Assembly: GCA_026391715.1 (NCBI GenBank)
Contig: JAPLDO010000223.1
Span: 1 to 53,607 of the forward strand
Length of the DNA stretch: 53,607 nucleotides
DNA from: Bacteroidota bacterium
GTDB lineage: Bacteria > Bacteroidota > Bacteroidia > Bacteroidales > FEN-979
Direction of reading: 5' to 3'
Shown piece by piece: positions 33,348 to 42,637 of this stretch. The notes below the pieces were generated by a model. The model ran no database searches. It was not told the DNA's origin and was given only the letters and a program-made list of their open reading frames with translations. Numbering within the stretch: position 1 is the stretch's first letter; every line of letters starts with the position of its first letter. The position numbers were made by a program, and so were the translations under genes.

Positions 33348-35422
33348 CAGGAACTGAAACGCAAAATAAAAACGGGTTCTTTCTTCTGAAGGAACCCGTT
33401 TTTCGCTTCCTGGAGTTTATCCTGAAGAATTTTATTTTCATCCCTAAGCCTTGCCGCTTCAAGGAAATCAAGACTTTTAACAGCTTCTTCCAGCGCTTTA
33501 CGGTTCTTTGCTATCAGTTTTTGAAGTTTATCTTTCGACAGATATTGGATTACAGGATCGGCAGCCACATTGATTTCGTCTTTTTCAATATAAGGTACTG
33601 GCCCTCGCGGTAGTCCATCAGCAATGGCAGTTTGGCCCGGAATGTCTAATGTTTTTTTGACAATCTGCGTAGGAGTAATATTGTATTTGACATTATAGGC
33701 AATTTGCTTTTCACGCCGGCGGTTGGTTTCGAACATCATGCGTTTCATTGATTCGGTAATCTTGTCGGCATACATAATTACGCGGCTGTTAATATTCCTT
33801 GCAGCGCGGCCTGCTGTTTGAGTTAATGACCTTTCGGAACGCAAGAAACCTTCTTTATCAGCATCCAGGATAGCGACAAGCGAAACCTCTGGCAGATCAA
33901 GCCCTTCTCTAAGCAGGTTTACGCCAATAAGAACATCAAAAACACCGAGTCTCAGGTCACGTAGAATTTCCACCCTTTCAAGGGTTTCAACATCAGCATG
34001 AATATACCGGCATCGAATGTCAATCTTCGAAAAATAGCTTGTAAGTTCCTCAGCCATTCGTTTCGTGAGCGTGGTAATAAGTACGCGTTCATGTTTCTGA
34101 ATCCGCTGGTTGATTTCATCGAGTAGATCATCAATCTGCCGCAGACTTGGTCTTACTTCAACAAAGGGATCAAGCAGCCCGGTTGGTCTGATTACCTGTT
34201 CAACCATTACTCCTTCGCATTGCTGCAATTCAAAATCAGCCGGGGTAGCGCTAACGTAGATGGTCTGGTTAACGAGGGTTTCGAACTCATCGAATTTCAA
34301 TGGACGGTTATCGAGCGCCGAAGGAAGCCGAAAACCATATTCCACCAGGGTTTGCTTGCGTGAGCGGTCACCTCCATACATGGCGCGGATTTGAGGAATT
34401 GAAACATGACTCTCATCAATAACCATCAGAAAATCATCAGGAAAGAAATCAATAAGACAAAACGGTCGCGAACCTGACGTCCTGCCGTCGAAATATCGCG
34501 AATAGTTTTCAATCCCTGAGCAATACCCAAGTTCGCGCATCATCTCAATATCATACCCAACGCGATCCTCCAGTCGTTTTGCCTCAAGTTCTTTCCCGGT
34601 TTCATTGAAATAAGCGCACTGTTTCATCAGATCATCCTTAATTTCAAAGAGCGCTTCCTTCATTTTATCCTGAGATGTTACAAAAATATTTGCAGGATAA
34701 AGTGTCATCTGATCCATGACGTCAATTTTCCTTCCGGTAAGCGGGTCAAATGATTCAATAGTTTCAATTTCATTGCCGAGAAAGATGATTCTGTATGCAA
34801 TATCAAGGTAAGCGGGAAAAATGTCAACTGTATCGCCTTTAACCCTGAATTTTCCTCGCGTAAAATCTGCCTCAGTTCTTGAATAAAGGCTATTTACCAG
34901 CGAATTTAACATCGTTTTGCGTCCGATTTGATTACCCGGTTTCAGTCTGATTACGCTCTCGCTAAAATCATCCGGATTTCCGATTCCATAAATGCATGAA
35001 ACAGAACATACAACAATGATGTCGCGTCTTCCCGACAAAAGTGAAGAAGAGGCGCTTAACCTAAGTTTTTCGATTTCATCATTGATTGAAAGATCCTTCT
35101 CAATGTAGGTGTTGGTGGAAGGAATGAAAGCTTCAGGCTGATAATAATCATAATATGAAACAAAAAATTCCACGGCATTCTCAGGGAAAAACTGCCTGAA
35201 TTCACCGTATAATTGCGCAGCCAGTGTTTTATTGTGACTTAAAACAAGAGTGGGCTTCTGAACCTGGGCAATTACGTTGGCGATTGTAAAGGTTTTCCCT
35301 GACCCTGTCACACCGAGTAGAACCTGTCCGGGATCGCCCCGCTGAATGCCTTCAACGAGTTGCCTGATTGCTTCGGGTTGGTCGCCGGTTGGAATAAAGT
35401 CCGATGTTAACTTGAAATCCAC
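33269..35422 (-). CDS. uvrB: Excinuclease ABC subunit UvrB with C-terminal extension
   Basis: UvrB is the damage-verifying helicase-like subunit of nucleotide excision repair. The 717-aa protein shows Walker [11 protein letters not shown] at about 37-46, the beta-hairpin region [24 protein letters not shown] split across 89-112, helicase motifs SATP and QTAGRAARN at about 537-545, and the UVR (UvrC-binding) motif at about 637-670. About 41 residues after the UVR domain are unusual. They are read through the terminator at 33368-33403 and into the antisense of the FKBP gene, implying loss of the original stop. Confidence 0.93.
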   Translation of the reverse strand: MDFKLTSDFIPTGDQPEAIRQLVEGIQRGDPGQVLLGVTGSGKTFTIANVIAQVQKPTLVLSHNKTLAAQLYGEFRQFFPENAVEFFVSYYDYYQPEAFIPSTNTYIEKDLSINDEIEKLRLSASSSLLSGRRDIIVVCSVSCIYGIGNPDDFSESVIRLKPGNQIGRKTMLNSLVNSLYSRTEADFTRGKFRVKGDTVDIFPAYLDIAYRIIFLGNEIETIESFDPLTGRKIDVMDQMTLYPANIFVTSQDKMKEALFEIKDDLMKQCAYFNETGKELEAKRLEDRVGYDIEMMRELGYCSGIENYSRYFDGRTSGSRPFCLIDFFPDDFLMVIDESHVSIPQIRAMYGGDRSRKQTLVEYGFRLPSALDNRPLKFDEFETLVNQTIYVSATPADFELQQCEGVMVEQVIRPTGLLDPFVEVRPSLRQIDDLLDEINQRIQKHERVLITTLTKRMAEELTSYFSKIDIRCRYIHADVETLERVEILRDLRLGVFDVLIGVNLLREGLDLPEVSLVAILDADKEGFLRSERSLTQTAGRAARNINSRVIMYADKITESMKRMMFETNRRREKQIAYNVKYNITPTQIVKKTLDIPGQTAIADGLPRGPVPYIEKDEINVAADPVIQYLSKDKLQKLIAKNRKALEEAVKSLDFLEAARLRDENKILQDKLQEAKNGFLQKKEPVFILRFSSCYFTSSSSTSNTRVENGGIFPLSRSP
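33368..33403. terminator. Bidirectional terminator inside the uvrB 3' end
   Basis: AAAAACGGGTTC (33368-33379) pairs perfectly with GAACCCGTTTTT (33392-33403), with A and T tracts on both flanks, so it can end transcripts from both the FKBP gene and uvrB. It lies inside the uvrB open frame. Confidence 0.85.
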
Positions 35423-35427
35423 GGGTA

Positions 35428-36555
35428 CTATTTTTTTGCTTTATAAATGAGCGTTGAGACAATAGGATAATGATCCGAAAGGGAAATATCTATCTTTTTA
35501 TACTCAACAGATTTAAAATGTGAGGAGTACATAATATAATCAATTCTGAATGACGGAAATTTGCCCAGATATGTTGACTCAAAGAATCCATTCCCCGATT
35601 CTTTAAAGGAATCATTCAGTGTTTGAGTCAACTGATAATAGGTGTATGAAGATGGCGTATCATTGAAATCACCGCCGAGGATAACAGGATAGCGACACAT
35701 TGCAACATCATCCGATAAAATAGTTACCTGTGCCGCCCGGAGGATAAAAGCCTTCCGAAGTTTCCAAAGCATACGTTTCGAGCCCTCTTTCAACTGTATA
35801 GCTTCATTTTCATTATCAGGCTCAGTGAGATGCGAATAAAATGAATAATCTTCGTTTCCGAACCGGATTGATTCAAGATGAAGGTTATAAAGCCTGATTG
35901 TATCCTCGTTGATAACAATGTCGGCGAAAACTGCAAATAAACTTCCATCCTGAAGTTTAAAATGTCCTGAATTGACGATAGGATATTTTGAAAATATGGC
36001 AATGGCATTAATTTTTTGTTTATACTGGAAACTCCGGTAGTTCGTAAAGGAATAGTATTCCAGATTGATAGATTTAGTGAATTTTTCAAGAGTCACTAAA
36101 TAATCCTCACCCCTTGCAAAGAATTCCTGGATAAACATAATGTCAGCTTTCTGTCCGGCTAAAAAATCGGTGACTTTACTCCTGGTTTCACCCGACCTGG
36201 TTGAACGATTCTGACCATATAAGCGGTGTACGTTATAACTGAGAACCTTGAGACTAATGCCATTGGATGGGCTGGATGCATAAAATCTGAAAGGATAGAG
36301 AGAACGCAGATTATTCCAGCCCAGTAATATACATATCAGAGAGATAAAAATATAGCGTTTCCAAAGGATAAGCCAGATAAAAACGAAGATGATGTTTATT
36401 AAAAGAATAACCGGATAAGCAAGACCGAAAAATGCAAAAATCCAGGCTTTTCCCGGATTTATAAATGCAGCGACATAAGAAGCGAGCAACGACACTACCG
36501 ATACCAAATTAAGGACTAAAAGCGTTACAGTTAGAATTTTTCGACCTTTATTCAT
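35428..36555 (-). CDS. Membrane-anchored endonuclease/exonuclease/phosphatase-family protein
   Basis: The 375-aa protein has three N-terminal hydrophobic segments (about 8-30, 38-60, 65-85), then an EEP domain (about 100-370). EEP motifs: LSYNVHRLYG, the metal Glu in IMFIQEFFARG, ILGGDFNDTPSSYTY and LSDHYPIVSTL. The superfamily includes nucleases, sphingomyelinases and inositol phosphatases. The substrate is unknown. It follows the rhomboid gene by 15 bases and precedes uvrB by 5, so mutL-rhomboid-rhomboid-EEP-uvrB may be one transcript. Confidence 0.85.
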   Translation of the reverse strand: MNKGRKILTVTLLVLNLVSVVSLLASYVAAFINPGKAWIFAFFGLAYPVILLINIIFVFIWLILWKRYIFISLICILLGWNNLRSLYPFRFYASSPSNGISLKVLSYNVHRLYGQNRSTRSGETRSKVTDFLAGQKADIMFIQEFFARGEDYLVTLEKFTKSINLEYYSFTNYRSFQYKQKINAIAIFSKYPIVNSGHFKLQDGSLFAVFADIVINEDTIRLYNLHLESIRFGNEDYSFYSHLTEPDNENEAIQLKEGSKRMLWKLRKAFILRAAQVTILSDDVAMCRYPVILGGDFNDTPSSYTYYQLTQTLNDSFKESGNGFFESTYLGKFPSFRIDYIMYSSHFKSVEYKKIDISLSDHYPIVSTLIYKAKK

Positions 36556-36570
36556 TTAACAATATGTATA

Positions 36571-37509
36571 TCAGCGCTTATTTGAAGTTGTAAATAAAAA
36601 TTCCTTTTCTTCGCGGGTCAAACTGTCATAACCGCCTTTGCTTATTTTATCCAAAATTTCGTCAATTCTGCGCTGACTTTCCTTTTTTTGTTTATTGTAT
36701 TCATCGTCCGACTTTGGTCTTGCTGCAAAATTAGCGGATGAATAGGTTCGCCGTTTCCTTATTTTAAACAAATTTTCAATCTTATCAAATATGGATCCGC
36801 TGCCGGCATGTTTATATGCTTTCTGAGAAATTTTGTAAAACCAGATGTATATAACCCCAAATAAGGCGCCTCCGATATGAGCAAGATGTCCTCCTGCATT
36901 CCCCGAAGGAATCATGAAAAAATCAAAAACAAAGAGGATTATTGCAAGATATCCGATTCGCAGCTTTCCGATCAGAAAAAGTTGAATGGTATATCCTGGC
37001 ACATAAAAGGAAATTGCAGTTACGATTGCCATAACCGATGCAGAAGCCCCGAGTGCGAAAGAGGAGGGAACAATATCAGCGAATACCGGAAAAACATTGA
37101 ACGCAAATACGTAAACCAACCCCCCGGTGATTCCTCCAAACAAATAAACAAATACCAACTTCCGCGCAGTAAGAAATTCGAGAAATATTTTTCCAAACCA
37201 ATAAAGCCAAAGCATATTGAATAGAATATGCCATATATCAATATGTAGAAAATTGTACGTTACCAAGGTCCAGGGTTTCATTGCCAGGTCGGGAACAGAA
37301 GCGGGGATAGCCAGCGCATGAAGTATCAGGTTATCAATGCTATCGTCTCCAGGGTTATTGAAAAAGAAGAAAATTACCTTGAGCGCCTGTATCAGAACCC
37401 AGACTGAAATATTTATCAGGATCAATACAGATAATCCTGATCCTTTTATGAAGAACTTTTTAAGTTCATCAAATGGGTTGGGCTGTGGATTGTTAGAATA
37501 ATTCATCAT
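36571..37509 (-). CDS. Rhomboid-family intramembrane serine protease (second copy)
   Basis: The 312-aa membrane protein has a rhomboid core (about 60-230) of six helices. NFLHIDIWHILFNMLWLYWFG contains the HxxxN-type loop motif. The Ser motif is ALGASASVMAI at about 151-161 and the His is in GGHLAHIGGALFG at about 208-220. Ser/His dyad intact. A charged cytosolic tail follows (about 245-312). It overlaps the upstream rhomboid gene by 4 bases. Confidence 0.88.
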   Translation of the reverse strand: MMNYSNNPQPNPFDELKKFFIKGSGLSVLILINISVWVLIQALKVIFFFFNNPGDDSIDNLILHALAIPASVPDLAMKPWTLVTYNFLHIDIWHILFNMLWLYWFGKIFLEFLTARKLVFVYLFGGITGGLVYVFAFNVFPVFADIVPSSFALGASASVMAIVTAISFYVPGYTIQLFLIGKLRIGYLAIILFVFDFFMIPSGNAGGHLAHIGGALFGVIYIWFYKISQKAYKHAGSGSIFDKIENLFKIRKRRTYSSANFAARPKSDDEYNKQKKESQRRIDEILDKISKGGYDSLTREEKEFLFTTSNKR

Positions 37510-38345
37510 GATGATAAGCTGCCTGTCCTTTTTCTCCAGTAAACAATTAAAAAGAAACCAAAGATCATTCCGCCGAGATGGGCAAAGTGAGCAACGTTGT
37601 CGCTTGCGTTTTTCGAAATACCTGAAAACAACTCAATAGCGCCATATATTATTACAATCCATTTGGCTTTTATGGGAAAGAGAAAATATACGAACACAAG
37701 CATATTTGGAAACATCATTCCAAAAGCAAGAAGAATACCATATACGGCTCCCGATGCCCCAATTGTAGGCACGTCCATTTGCAGTTTAATCAACTGGCTG
37801 GTATAATCAATTGACTGAACAACAAATCCCGGAGAATTACTGGAAAGTGACCATTGGTCTATAAAATTTCTTATAGTAGTTCCTTGAGCATCATAATATT
37901 GTGGAAAATGATGCCTGACAAAGCCGATAAAGCCTTCTACCGAAGGGTTCTGGGAATATGTTTGCGCCGCTGCCTGGATTGATGAAATATCAAGCCAGTT
38001 AACAAAAGTTTGGACCATTGCCGCGCCAATGCCGGTAACCATGTAGTAGGTCAAAAACCTTTTGGACCCCCATGCATTTTCGATTAGGTAACCAAACATC
38101 CACAAGGCGAACATGTTGAAGAGAATGTGTTGGAAATTGGCATGTAAAAACATGTAGGTTACAAATTGGTATGGTCTGAATAAATCCGACTGGAAATAAT
38201 GCAAACCGAGCAGGTTGGCAAGGTCAATGCCAAAGGCAGATTCGAAGGAATTAGTAGCGAGAAAAAATAATCCATTGATAATCAATAGATTTTTGACAAC
38301 CGGTGGAAGAAGGGTGAAACCCGCTGGACTATATTGTTGTGTCAT
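37506..38345 (-). CDS. Rhomboid-family intramembrane serine protease (first copy)
   Basis: The 279-aa rhomboid has MFLHANFQHILFNMFALWMFG at about 66-86, Ser motif IGASGAVYGILLAFG at about 197-211 and His in VAHFAHLGGMIFG at about 251-263. A roughly 80-residue insertion between the first loop and the Ser helix (about 105-185) is hydrophilic. It differs enough from the next gene to be an old duplication. 11 bases after mutL, so co-transcribed. Confidence 0.88.
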   Translation of the reverse strand: MTQQYSPAGFTLLPPVVKNLLIINGLFFLATNSFESAFGIDLANLLGLHYFQSDLFRPYQFVTYMFLHANFQHILFNMFALWMFGYLIENAWGSKRFLTYYMVTGIGAAMVQTFVNWLDISSIQAAAQTYSQNPSVEGFIGFVRHHFPQYYDAQGTTIRNFIDQWSLSSNSPGFVVQSIDYTSQLIKLQMDVPTIGASGAVYGILLAFGMMFPNMLVFVYFLFPIKAKWIVIIYGAIELFSGISKNASDNVAHFAHLGGMIFGFFLIVYWRKRTGSLSS

Positions 38346-38356
38346 TACTTTTTGTA

Positions 38357-40210
38357 TCAGTAAATTTTGAATTTTTTATATAGGTCATCAAACGACATAA
38401 TTACCATGGTTGGTTTACCATCTGGCGATAATTCGGGAACTTTGCAGGCAAACAGGTTCTCAATCAGCGCTTCAATTTCTTCATGTTGCAATGATCTGCC
38501 TCTTTTAACCGCAAGTTTTTTTGCCAGGGTTTTCGCCAGGATTTGTCGCTGGTTCAGTTTATTTTCACCTCCGGGTGATTTTAATCCTTCTAATACTGAT
38601 TCGAAAAAACCGACAGGATCAGAAGGCGAAATATGAAAGGGAAAGGCATGAATAACAAAAGATCCATTACCAAAGTCATTGATGTCGAATCCGATTTCTG
38701 TAAAATAATCTTTCCATTCGAGGTAAAAAGCTGCATTGTCGGGCGACAGATTTACTGTTTGTGGAAAAAGCTGGTGTTGACCAGTAGATTCAGAGTTCTG
38801 CTGAGTTTCAGAAAAATTTTCATATAGAATACGCTCATGGGCATGCTGCTGATCAATGACGATGACGCCAGTTTTTGTATATGTTAGAATGAACGACTGT
38901 TGTATCTGAATGCTGATCTTTCGAAACTGGTTAGCGTTCGCTACTTCGGCGCCAAAAGATTGCTCAGGAAAGTCAGTTGAATGTTGGATAGGTAAATTTT
39001 CCTGGTTGTTTTTCTGACTGTTTGCATAAAAATCATTCCAGCCCCTGACGTCTTGCCTTGATGATTGCGAAAAACTAAATTTTGATTGAGGTTCGGTTTT
39101 TTTTTCAAAAGGATTGTAATCAGGATTTACCTTGATAACTGGCTGCTCTATCTGTTGGTTGGGCGCAAGGGGAGTGAGGTTCAAACTGTTTTCAACATCA
39201 AAATCAATTGTTGGAGAAATGTTGAACTTACCTATTGATTGCTTTACCGCAGCATGCAGGATTGCATAAATACTTTTAGTATCCTGAAAGTTGATCTCGG
39301 TTTTTGTTGGATGGATATTAACATCAATGGTTTGAGGGTCAACTTCCATGTATATAAAATAAGATGGCAGCGAATCGTGAGGTATCAACTCTTTAAACGC
39401 TCCTTCGATGGCATGATGAAGATAAGGGCTTTTCATGAACCTTCCATTGGTAAAGAAATACTGTTCGCCTCGCGTTTTTTTTGCAAATTCAGGTTTGCCG
39501 ATAAAACCGGAAATATTTACAAGGTCGGTATGTTGTTCAACCGGGATCAGACGCTGATTGTAGGATGTACCAAAAAGATTAACAATTCGCTGTTTAAGAT
39601 TACCTGGAGGTACCTTGAACTGAGTTTTGTCATGGTTATAAAAAGTAAATGAAACATGAGGATTTACAAGCGCAACTCTGAAGAACTCTTCAATGATATA
39701 TTTCAGTTCAAGAGTGTTTGATTTTAAAAAATTCCTGCGCGCCGGAACATTATAAAAAAGGTTTTTAACGCTGATGGAGCTTCCATTCTGACAATTAACA
39801 GGCGATTGTTCCTTAAATACGGTTCCTTCTACCTGCACGCTTGTACCTATCTCATCGTCAAGTCGTTTAGTTTTCAATTCAACATGGGCAATGGAGGCAA
39901 TGGAGGCGAGCGCTTCTCCGCGGAAACCTAACGTCCTGATTTGGAGAAGATCATCACTTTTCTGAATTTTAGATGTAGCATGGCGTTCAAAACACATCCT
40001 GGCGTCGCGTTCCGACATCCCGCAACCATTATCAGTAACCTGGATAAGCATTTTACCCGATTCCTTAATGATCAGTTTCACCTCTGTAGCTCCGGAATCA
40101 ATAGTATTTTCTAATAATTCTTTTACAACAGAGGCAGGTCGTTGTACAACTTCTCCGGCAGCAATCTGATTGGCAACTAAATCGGGTAAAAGGTGAATAA
40201 TATCAGCCAT
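38357..40210 (-). CDS. mutL: DNA mismatch repair protein MutL
   Basis: This 617-aa mismatch-repair ATPase couples mismatch detection to strand removal. GHKL ATPase motifs: ELLENTIDSGA, DNGCGM at about 68, GFRGEALASI at about 95. A Gln/Asn-rich linker follows (about 345-425), then the C-terminal dimerisation domain. The metal-site motif reads DQQHAHERILYE rather than the usual DQHA-x2-E-x4-E spacing, ACK is present, but the C-x-H-G-R-P region reads SPDGKP. Endonuclease activity is therefore doubtful. Start chosen at ATG 40210 (MADIIHLLPDLV), the universal MutL N-terminus. Confidence 0.93.
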   Translation of the reverse strand: MADIIHLLPDLVANQIAAGEVVQRPASVVKELLENTIDSGATEVKLIIKESGKMLIQVTDNGCGMSERDARMCFERHATSKIQKSDDLLQIRTLGFRGEALASIASIAHVELKTKRLDDEIGTSVQVEGTVFKEQSPVNCQNGSSISVKNLFYNVPARRNFLKSNTLELKYIIEEFFRVALVNPHVSFTFYNHDKTQFKVPPGNLKQRIVNLFGTSYNQRLIPVEQHTDLVNISGFIGKPEFAKKTRGEQYFFTNGRFMKSPYLHHAIEGAFKELIPHDSLPSYFIYMEVDPQTIDVNIHPTKTEINFQDTKSIYAILHAAVKQSIGKFNISPTIDFDVENSLNLTPLAPNQQIEQPVIKVNPDYNPFEKKTEPQSKFSFSQSSRQDVRGWNDFYANSQKNNQENLPIQHSTDFPEQSFGAEVANANQFRKISIQIQQSFILTYTKTGVIVIDQQHAHERILYENFSETQQNSESTGQHQLFPQTVNLSPDNAAFYLEWKDYFTEIGFDINDFGNGSFVIHAFPFHISPSDPVGFFESVLEGLKSPGGENKLNQRQILAKTLAKKLAVKRGRSLQHEEIEALIENLFACKVPELSPDGKPTMVIMSFDDLYKKFKIY

Positions 40211-40232
40211 TTCAATAATAAAAGTATAGAAA

Positions 40233-40262
40233 AGCGCCATTGAAAATTGATTCAATGGCGCT
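40233..40262 (-). terminator. Hairpin terminator of the DUF6580 gene
   Basis: A 12-bp perfect stem (AGCGCCATTGAA/TTCAATGGCGCT) with a 6-nt loop, followed on the minus strand by TTTTC and other T-rich sequence. It separates the DUF6580 gene from mutL. Confidence 0.6.
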
Positions 40263-40328
40263 AACGATTTTTAAGGTTTCTCAAATCGAAATTTCTTCTC
40301 CTTTTCAGCAGGCAGAAGCGTTATTCAC

Positions 40329-40889
40329 TCAGAATCTGGCTCTATCCAGTACCGGGAACCTCATCTGAACCAGGTAGAAAGATCCATAGAATGCCGCACT
40401 GAAAAACAGGCTGCCGATCAGGTCGTTCATAAAAAATGAAATCCCATTAGTAGTGTCCCGGAAAAACATTAGTCCTGCCACATAACATTCAGCAAGACCG
40501 GCAAAGGTTTGCGGGTAATAAGGGCTGGCGAGCCATGAAGCAAAATTGGTTATCAGAAAAAAGATAACCGAAGAAGAAAAAGATGCCAGCAGAACTGAAC
40601 CCACATTAACTTTTTTCCGGATCATCATACCGATCAGCACCGTTATGGCAAAACTCATATAAACTGCAGGCATATTGGCGTGCAGACCTATCACGAGATC
40701 GCTTATGAACATCGCGGCGATCGGAAGGGCGAAAGCATATTGCTTTCTGTCGAAATAGGTACCGGCAAACAAAGCCATAGCTGCAATAGGCGTAAAGTTT
40801 GGCCAATGCGGCAGCAACCTGATAAAGGCTGCAAAAAGAATAACAGAGAAAACGATAATAAATCTAGGATTAATAGATTTATATTTCAT
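40329..40889 (-). CDS. DUF6580-family integral membrane protein
   Basis: The 186-aa protein has five or six transmembrane helices and the family signature RLLPHWPNFTPIAAMALFAG near the N-terminus. It resembles small S-component-like proteins of energy-coupling factor transporters (an inference from size and topology). The substrate is unknown. Start chosen at ATG 40889 (MKYKSINPRF). The open frame to 40985 runs through the promoter box at 40914. Confidence 0.75.
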   Translation of the reverse strand: MKYKSINPRFIIVFSVILFAAFIRLLPHWPNFTPIAAMALFAGTYFDRKQYAFALPIAAMFISDLVIGLHANMPAVYMSFAITVLIGMMIRKKVNVGSVLLASFSSSVIFFLITNFASWLASPYYPQTFAGLAECYVAGLMFFRDTTNGISFFMNDLIGSLFFSAAFYGSFYLVQMRFPVLDRARF

Positions 40890-40913
40890 GAATATATTAA
40901 GTTTAGGTTGACA

Positions 40914-40921
40914 CAAAAGTA
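40914..40921 (-). promoter_or_regulatory. Promoter -7 box of the DUF6580 gene
   Basis: The reverse strand reads TACTTTTG (TAnnTTTG), 24 bases before the chosen start. Confidence 0.6.
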
Positions 40922-40965
40922 ATAAATCATTTGAATAAAAGTCAATAGTTTTGAAAAATACTTCA

Positions 40966-40973
40966 TATTTTTG
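40966..40973 (+). promoter_or_regulatory. Promoter -7 box of the amidohydrolase gene
   Basis: TATTTTTG matches TAnnTTTG, 29 bases before the ATG at 41003. Confidence 0.6.
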
Positions 40974-41002
40974 GCAAACCATCATAAAACCAATATTTTA
41001 AA

Positions 41003-42634
41003 ATGAATGGACACCGTTGTTTTCTAATCATATTAGTAGTTTTTGTCATAATTTCGTGCAACAGGATGAAACAAAAAGCCGATTTAATTGTAACCAATGG
41101 AGATGTTTTCACCGTTGCTGCAAACATACCAAAGGCTGAAGCCTTTGCCGTTAAAAATGGGAAAATAGTGGCAATTGGAACGCAAGATGAAATATCAGCA
41201 GGTTTTGATGCGCCGGAAATTCTTAATCTGAAGGGAAAGATTGTTTATCCCGGATTTATTGACGCTCATTGTCACTTCTTTGGATATGCGCTGGGTTTAC
41301 AGTATATTGACCTTTCAGGTTGCGCTTCGTTCGATGAAGTGATCCAACGGCTTCAATCGGAAAAACATACAGAAGGCAAATGGCTGGTTGGACGGGGATG
41401 GGATCAGAACCTTTGGACGGAAAGGCATTTTCCGGATAATGTACGTCTTAATCAACTTTATCCAAATAACCCGGTTATGCTTATCCGGGTTGATGGTCAT
41501 GTAGTATTGGCTAACGAGGCTGCGCTTGAAGCTGCTAAAATTGACAAATCAAACTCGTTTGCCAACGAACAGGTAGAAATTAAAAATAATATTCTGACTG
41601 GCATTTTAAGCGAAACTGCCGCCGACAAAATGCGAAGCGCAGCCCCTGTTCCTGCGGGTGACGAATTGAGCAGGTTATTGAAAGAAGCCGAACGCAGATG
41701 TTTTGCCGTTGGATTGACAACCGTAAGCGATGCCGGTCTCGATTACGACCAGGTTATGGTTCTTGATTCGATGCAAAAAACCGGAGCGCTTTCTATGCAG
41801 ATTTATGCCATGTTGACCCCGAATGAAAAAAACATCTGCAACTTGATCCGAAAAGGCATCTATCAAACAGATAACCTGGTTGCAAGGTCAATAAAAATTT
41901 ATGCTGACGGAAGTCTTGGAAGCCGGACGGCAAGATTAAAGAAACCATATTCCGACGCGCCCGGTCAGTCGGGAATAATTGTCACCTCCCCTGATTCGAT
42001 GAAGACTTTATGTAGAATGGCATTAGATAATGGCTATCAGGTAAATACACATTGTATCGGAGATTCTGCCGTCAGTCTGGTTTTAAATATTTATGCAGAT
42101 TTTTTGAAAGGCAGGAATGACCTTCGATGGCGAATAGAACATGCACAAGTTGTGGATCCTGCCGATATTCATCTTTTTGGCGATAATTCTATCATTCCTT
42201 CTGTTCAGGCAACACATGCAACTTCCGATATGAACTGGGCTGAGAATCGGCTTGGACATGAAAGAATCAAAGACGCTTACGCCTACAAATCGTTAATGAA
42301 CCAGAATGGGTGGCTCGCGAATGGCACAGATTTTCCAATCGAAAATATTTCCCCGCTATTAACTTTTTACGCAGCAGTTTCACGAAAGGATTTGAAAGGA
42401 TTTCCTGAAGGAGGTTTCGAACCGGAAAATGCGCTGTCACGCGAGGAGGCGCTACAGTCAATAACTATTTGGGCGGCAAAGGCAAATTTTATGGAAAAAA
42501 CAAAAGGCAGTCTTGAAGTAGGCAAGGATGCCGATTTTGTGATTCTTGATCAGGATATCCTACATGTTCCCATTGAACGCGTTCCTTCAACTCATGTTGA
42601 AAATACCTATATCAAAGGGGTAAGGATGAAATGA
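41003..42634 (+). CDS. YtcJ-like metal-dependent amidohydrolase lipoprotein
   Basis: The 543-aa protein is an amidohydrolase (amidohydro_3). A short hydrophobic signal ends in a lipobox-like IISC at about residues 16-19, so it is probably envelope-anchored. The metal motif is PGFIDAHCHFFGYALGL at about 83-99. Other blocks: KIYADGSLGSRTARL, NTHCIGDSAV, WRIEHAQVVDP, GTDFPIENISP and the closing GKDADFVILDQD. The family hydrolyses C-N bonds in diverse amides. The substrate is unknown. Three bases separate its stop from that of the convergent PaaK-like gene. Confidence 0.88.
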   Translation: MNGHRCFLIILVVFVIISCNRMKQKADLIVTNGDVFTVAANIPKAEAFAVKNGKIVAIGTQDEISAGFDAPEILNLKGKIVYPGFIDAHCHFFGYALGLQYIDLSGCASFDEVIQRLQSEKHTEGKWLVGRGWDQNLWTERHFPDNVRLNQLYPNNPVMLIRVDGHVVLANEAALEAAKIDKSNSFANEQVEIKNNILTGILSETAADKMRSAAPVPAGDELSRLLKEAERRCFAVGLTTVSDAGLDYDQVMVLDSMQKTGALSMQIYAMLTPNEKNICNLIRKGIYQTDNLVARSIKIYADGSLGSRTARLKKPYSDAPGQSGIIVTSPDSMKTLCRMALDNGYQVNTHCIGDSAVSLVLNIYADFLKGRNDLRWRIEHAQVVDPADIHLFGDNSIIPSVQATHATSDMNWAENRLGHERIKDAYAYKSLMNQNGWLANGTDFPIENISPLLTFYAAVSRKDLKGFPEGGFEPENALSREEALQSITIWAAKANFMEKTKGSLEVGKDADFVILDQDILHVPIERVPSTHVENTYIKGVRMK

Positions 42635-42637
42635 ATT

